Shown: positions 62,455-64,000 of the stretch, piece after piece
Layout: each line of letters starts with the position of its first letter
Position numbering within the stretch: position 1 is the first letter of the stretch
Assembly: GCA_018857735.1 (NCBI GenBank)
Contig: JABMCL010000732.1
Coordinates: 1,717,001-1,781,000 of the forward strand
Reading direction: 5' to 3'
Length of the DNA: 64,000 bases
Source of the DNA: Alviniconcha marisindica
Lineage: Eukaryota; Mollusca; Gastropoda; Provannidae
Made by a program: the position numbers and the translations under genes
The notes under the pieces: model-generated
Told to the model about the DNA's origin: nothing
Database searches by the model: none
The model's input: only the letters and a program-made list of their open reading frames with translations

Positions 62455-64000
62455 TTGTTAGAATGTATCAACTTCTGTGAGCTGAAACGGGAGCGTTGGC
62501 AGGTGGAGAGACGATGGCTCAAATCTAAGCTCACCGTCCACAAACAGATATATATATACGACTCCATTAAACAGAAAGTAACAAACCTTGTAGATAAAGC
62601 CAAACAAGCCTACTACTCTGCTAAGATTCAGTCTAGCACAACCTGTAAACAGCTCTTTCAAAACTTCAACACCATCCTCGGCAAAAGCAGATCTTCACCT
62701 CTTCCTTCAACATTTGACTCTGACGACCTTCCAAATGTCTTTTCTGATTACTTCACTGAGAAAATCCGCACCATCAGAAACAATTTTCCTCCTCCAAACC
62801 CAACTGCTTGCCCTGATACCTCTTTCGCTGGAAATCCCTTGCTAACTTTTGAGCCTGTCACTGATGAATTTGTCTTAAAATAATCAACAGTGCATCTGCC
62901 AAATCTTGTGAACTTGATCCCATTCCCACCACGCTTTATGAAAACCTTGACATCCTCTTGCCCACCATCATGAACATCATCAACACATCTCTTACCACTG
63001 GCATTGTACCACGTGATCTGAAGACAGCCGTCGTCAAACCTCTGTTGAAAAAGCCATCACTTGACAAAAATCTTTTGAAAAACTACCGTCCCATTTCTAA
63101 CCTTCCATTTTTCTGTCCAAAATCCTTTAAAAAGTTGTTCTCCACAAACTTCTCTCCCATTTCCAAGAAAACAATCTCAGCAATCCCTTTCAGTGAGCCT
63201 ATTGAACAGGACACAGCACTGAGACGTTTTGTTACGTATTGTTTACAAACGATATTCTCTCCATTCTGGACAATGACAACATTTCTGGTCTTCTTTTGTT
63301 GGATCTTTTGCCACTTTTGACACTATTGACCACCAACTTCTCCTCTCCCGCCTGAACTCTGTTTTGGCATTCAGTCTACTGCACTCCAGTGGTTTCAGTC
63401 ATACCTCTCAGACAGATATCAGTCCACTTCAGTCAGTAACTTGTCTTCGTCACCATCACAGATCATGTATGGCGGGGCTCAGTACTGAGGCCCATTCTCT
63501 TCGTCCTGTACACTATGCCTCTCTCCGATGTCATAGCTATTCACTGTAAACCATCAGCTTTTCGCAGATGACACACAGCTCTAGAAATCTGCTCTCTCAG
63601 TGAAGTGACTAACCTCACCAAAGAACTCAGTGCATGCACAGACGACATAAAAAACATGGATGACAAAAAATCAGCACAGACTGAATGACGACAAAACAGC
63701 TCTTCTCTTTCCCTTTTCATATTCCTTAAAACCTTCTACCATTTCCCTCCCTGATTCGATTACTCTTGGCTCTTCACGTCCCCTTCTCTGATTCTGCCAG
63801 GAACCTTGGGTTCATTCTTGACTCAAAACTGCCCATGAAAAAGCACGTCATAAAAATCTGCCAAACTGCTTATTTCGAGCTTAAACGCTTTAGTTCAATC
63901 TGCAAGTTTCTCACTGAAGACACAACCAAGATTCTTGTTACTTCCTATATCATCTCATGGCTTGACTACTGCAACTGTCTCCTCATGGGTACACCTAATT
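62455..64000 (+). pseudogene. Decayed non-LTR retrotransposon reverse transcriptase (CR1/L2-like), cut by the window end
   Basis: Three-frame reading gives successive LINE reverse transcriptase blocks. These are a pre-RT segment with 'KAKQAYYSAKIQ' and 'FSDYFTEKI' (62455-62883), 'VPRDLKTAVVKPLLKKPSLD' with 'NYRPISNLPF' (62958-63110), 'ISGLLLLDLFATFDTIDHQL' (about 63280-63350) and 'LQWFQSYLSDRYQS' (about 63375-63425). 'VLGPILFVLYT' (about 63485-63515), an FADD-type catalytic box followed by 'TQL' (about 63555-63580) and 'SWLDYCNCLLMGTPN' at the end follow. At least four frameshifts and several stops interrupt it, so it is inactive. The block order fits the CR1/L2 branch of the Jockey superfamily; the clade is from memory of motif style. 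Confidence 0.85.

Overview
This is an intron-rich animal nuclear genome window of roughly 60% A+T, crowded with tandem repeats, tRNA-derived SINEs and fold-back elements. The three proteins I can rebuild are close to, but clearly diverged from, their vertebrate counterparts. A lophotrochozoan, most likely a marine gastropod mollusc, is my best guess; this rests on general character, not on a species marker.

Layout. Positions 1-14392 hold no recognisable gene: a possible LTR, a 1.1 kb minisatellite (3225-4360), microsatellites, SINEs, a fold-back element and, at the right end, the probable 3' UTR of the next gene. Positions 14393-36450 (minus strand) carry the complete coding region of a ZC3H18 orthologue: 19 coding exons, every splice phase consistent, 1,536 residues. 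An untranslated first exon probably lies near 38087-38200. Positions 38267-54007 (plus strand) carry CTNNBL1, complete in 16 coding exons (553 residues), head to head with ZC3H18 across a short shared promoter. Positions 55445-60577 (minus strand) carry UQCRFS1, the Rieske iron-sulfur protein of respiratory complex III, complete in 4 exons (268 residues), tail to tail with CTNNBL1. At 60841 a short plus-strand open segment followed by a splice donor may start another gene, head to head with UQCRFS1. From about 62455 to the window end lies a decayed non-LTR retrotransposon reverse transcriptase.

The two head-to-head genes both act in nuclear RNA processing: ZC3H18 bridges the cap-binding complex to nuclear RNA decay, and CTNNBL1 belongs to the PRP19/CDC5L side of the spliceosome.

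The most unusual feature is repeated in both of those genes. At five exon-intron junctions the splice site together with the adjoining exon end has been tandemly copied into the intron (near 16279, 28586, 31118, 44161 and 52190). At three of them (unit sizes 69, 42 and 72 bp) the nearest duplicate splice site would lengthen the protein in frame with no stop codon, by 23, 14 and 24 residues. Splice-junction-anchored minisatellites could therefore act here as a recurrent source of alternative splice sites and new protein segments.
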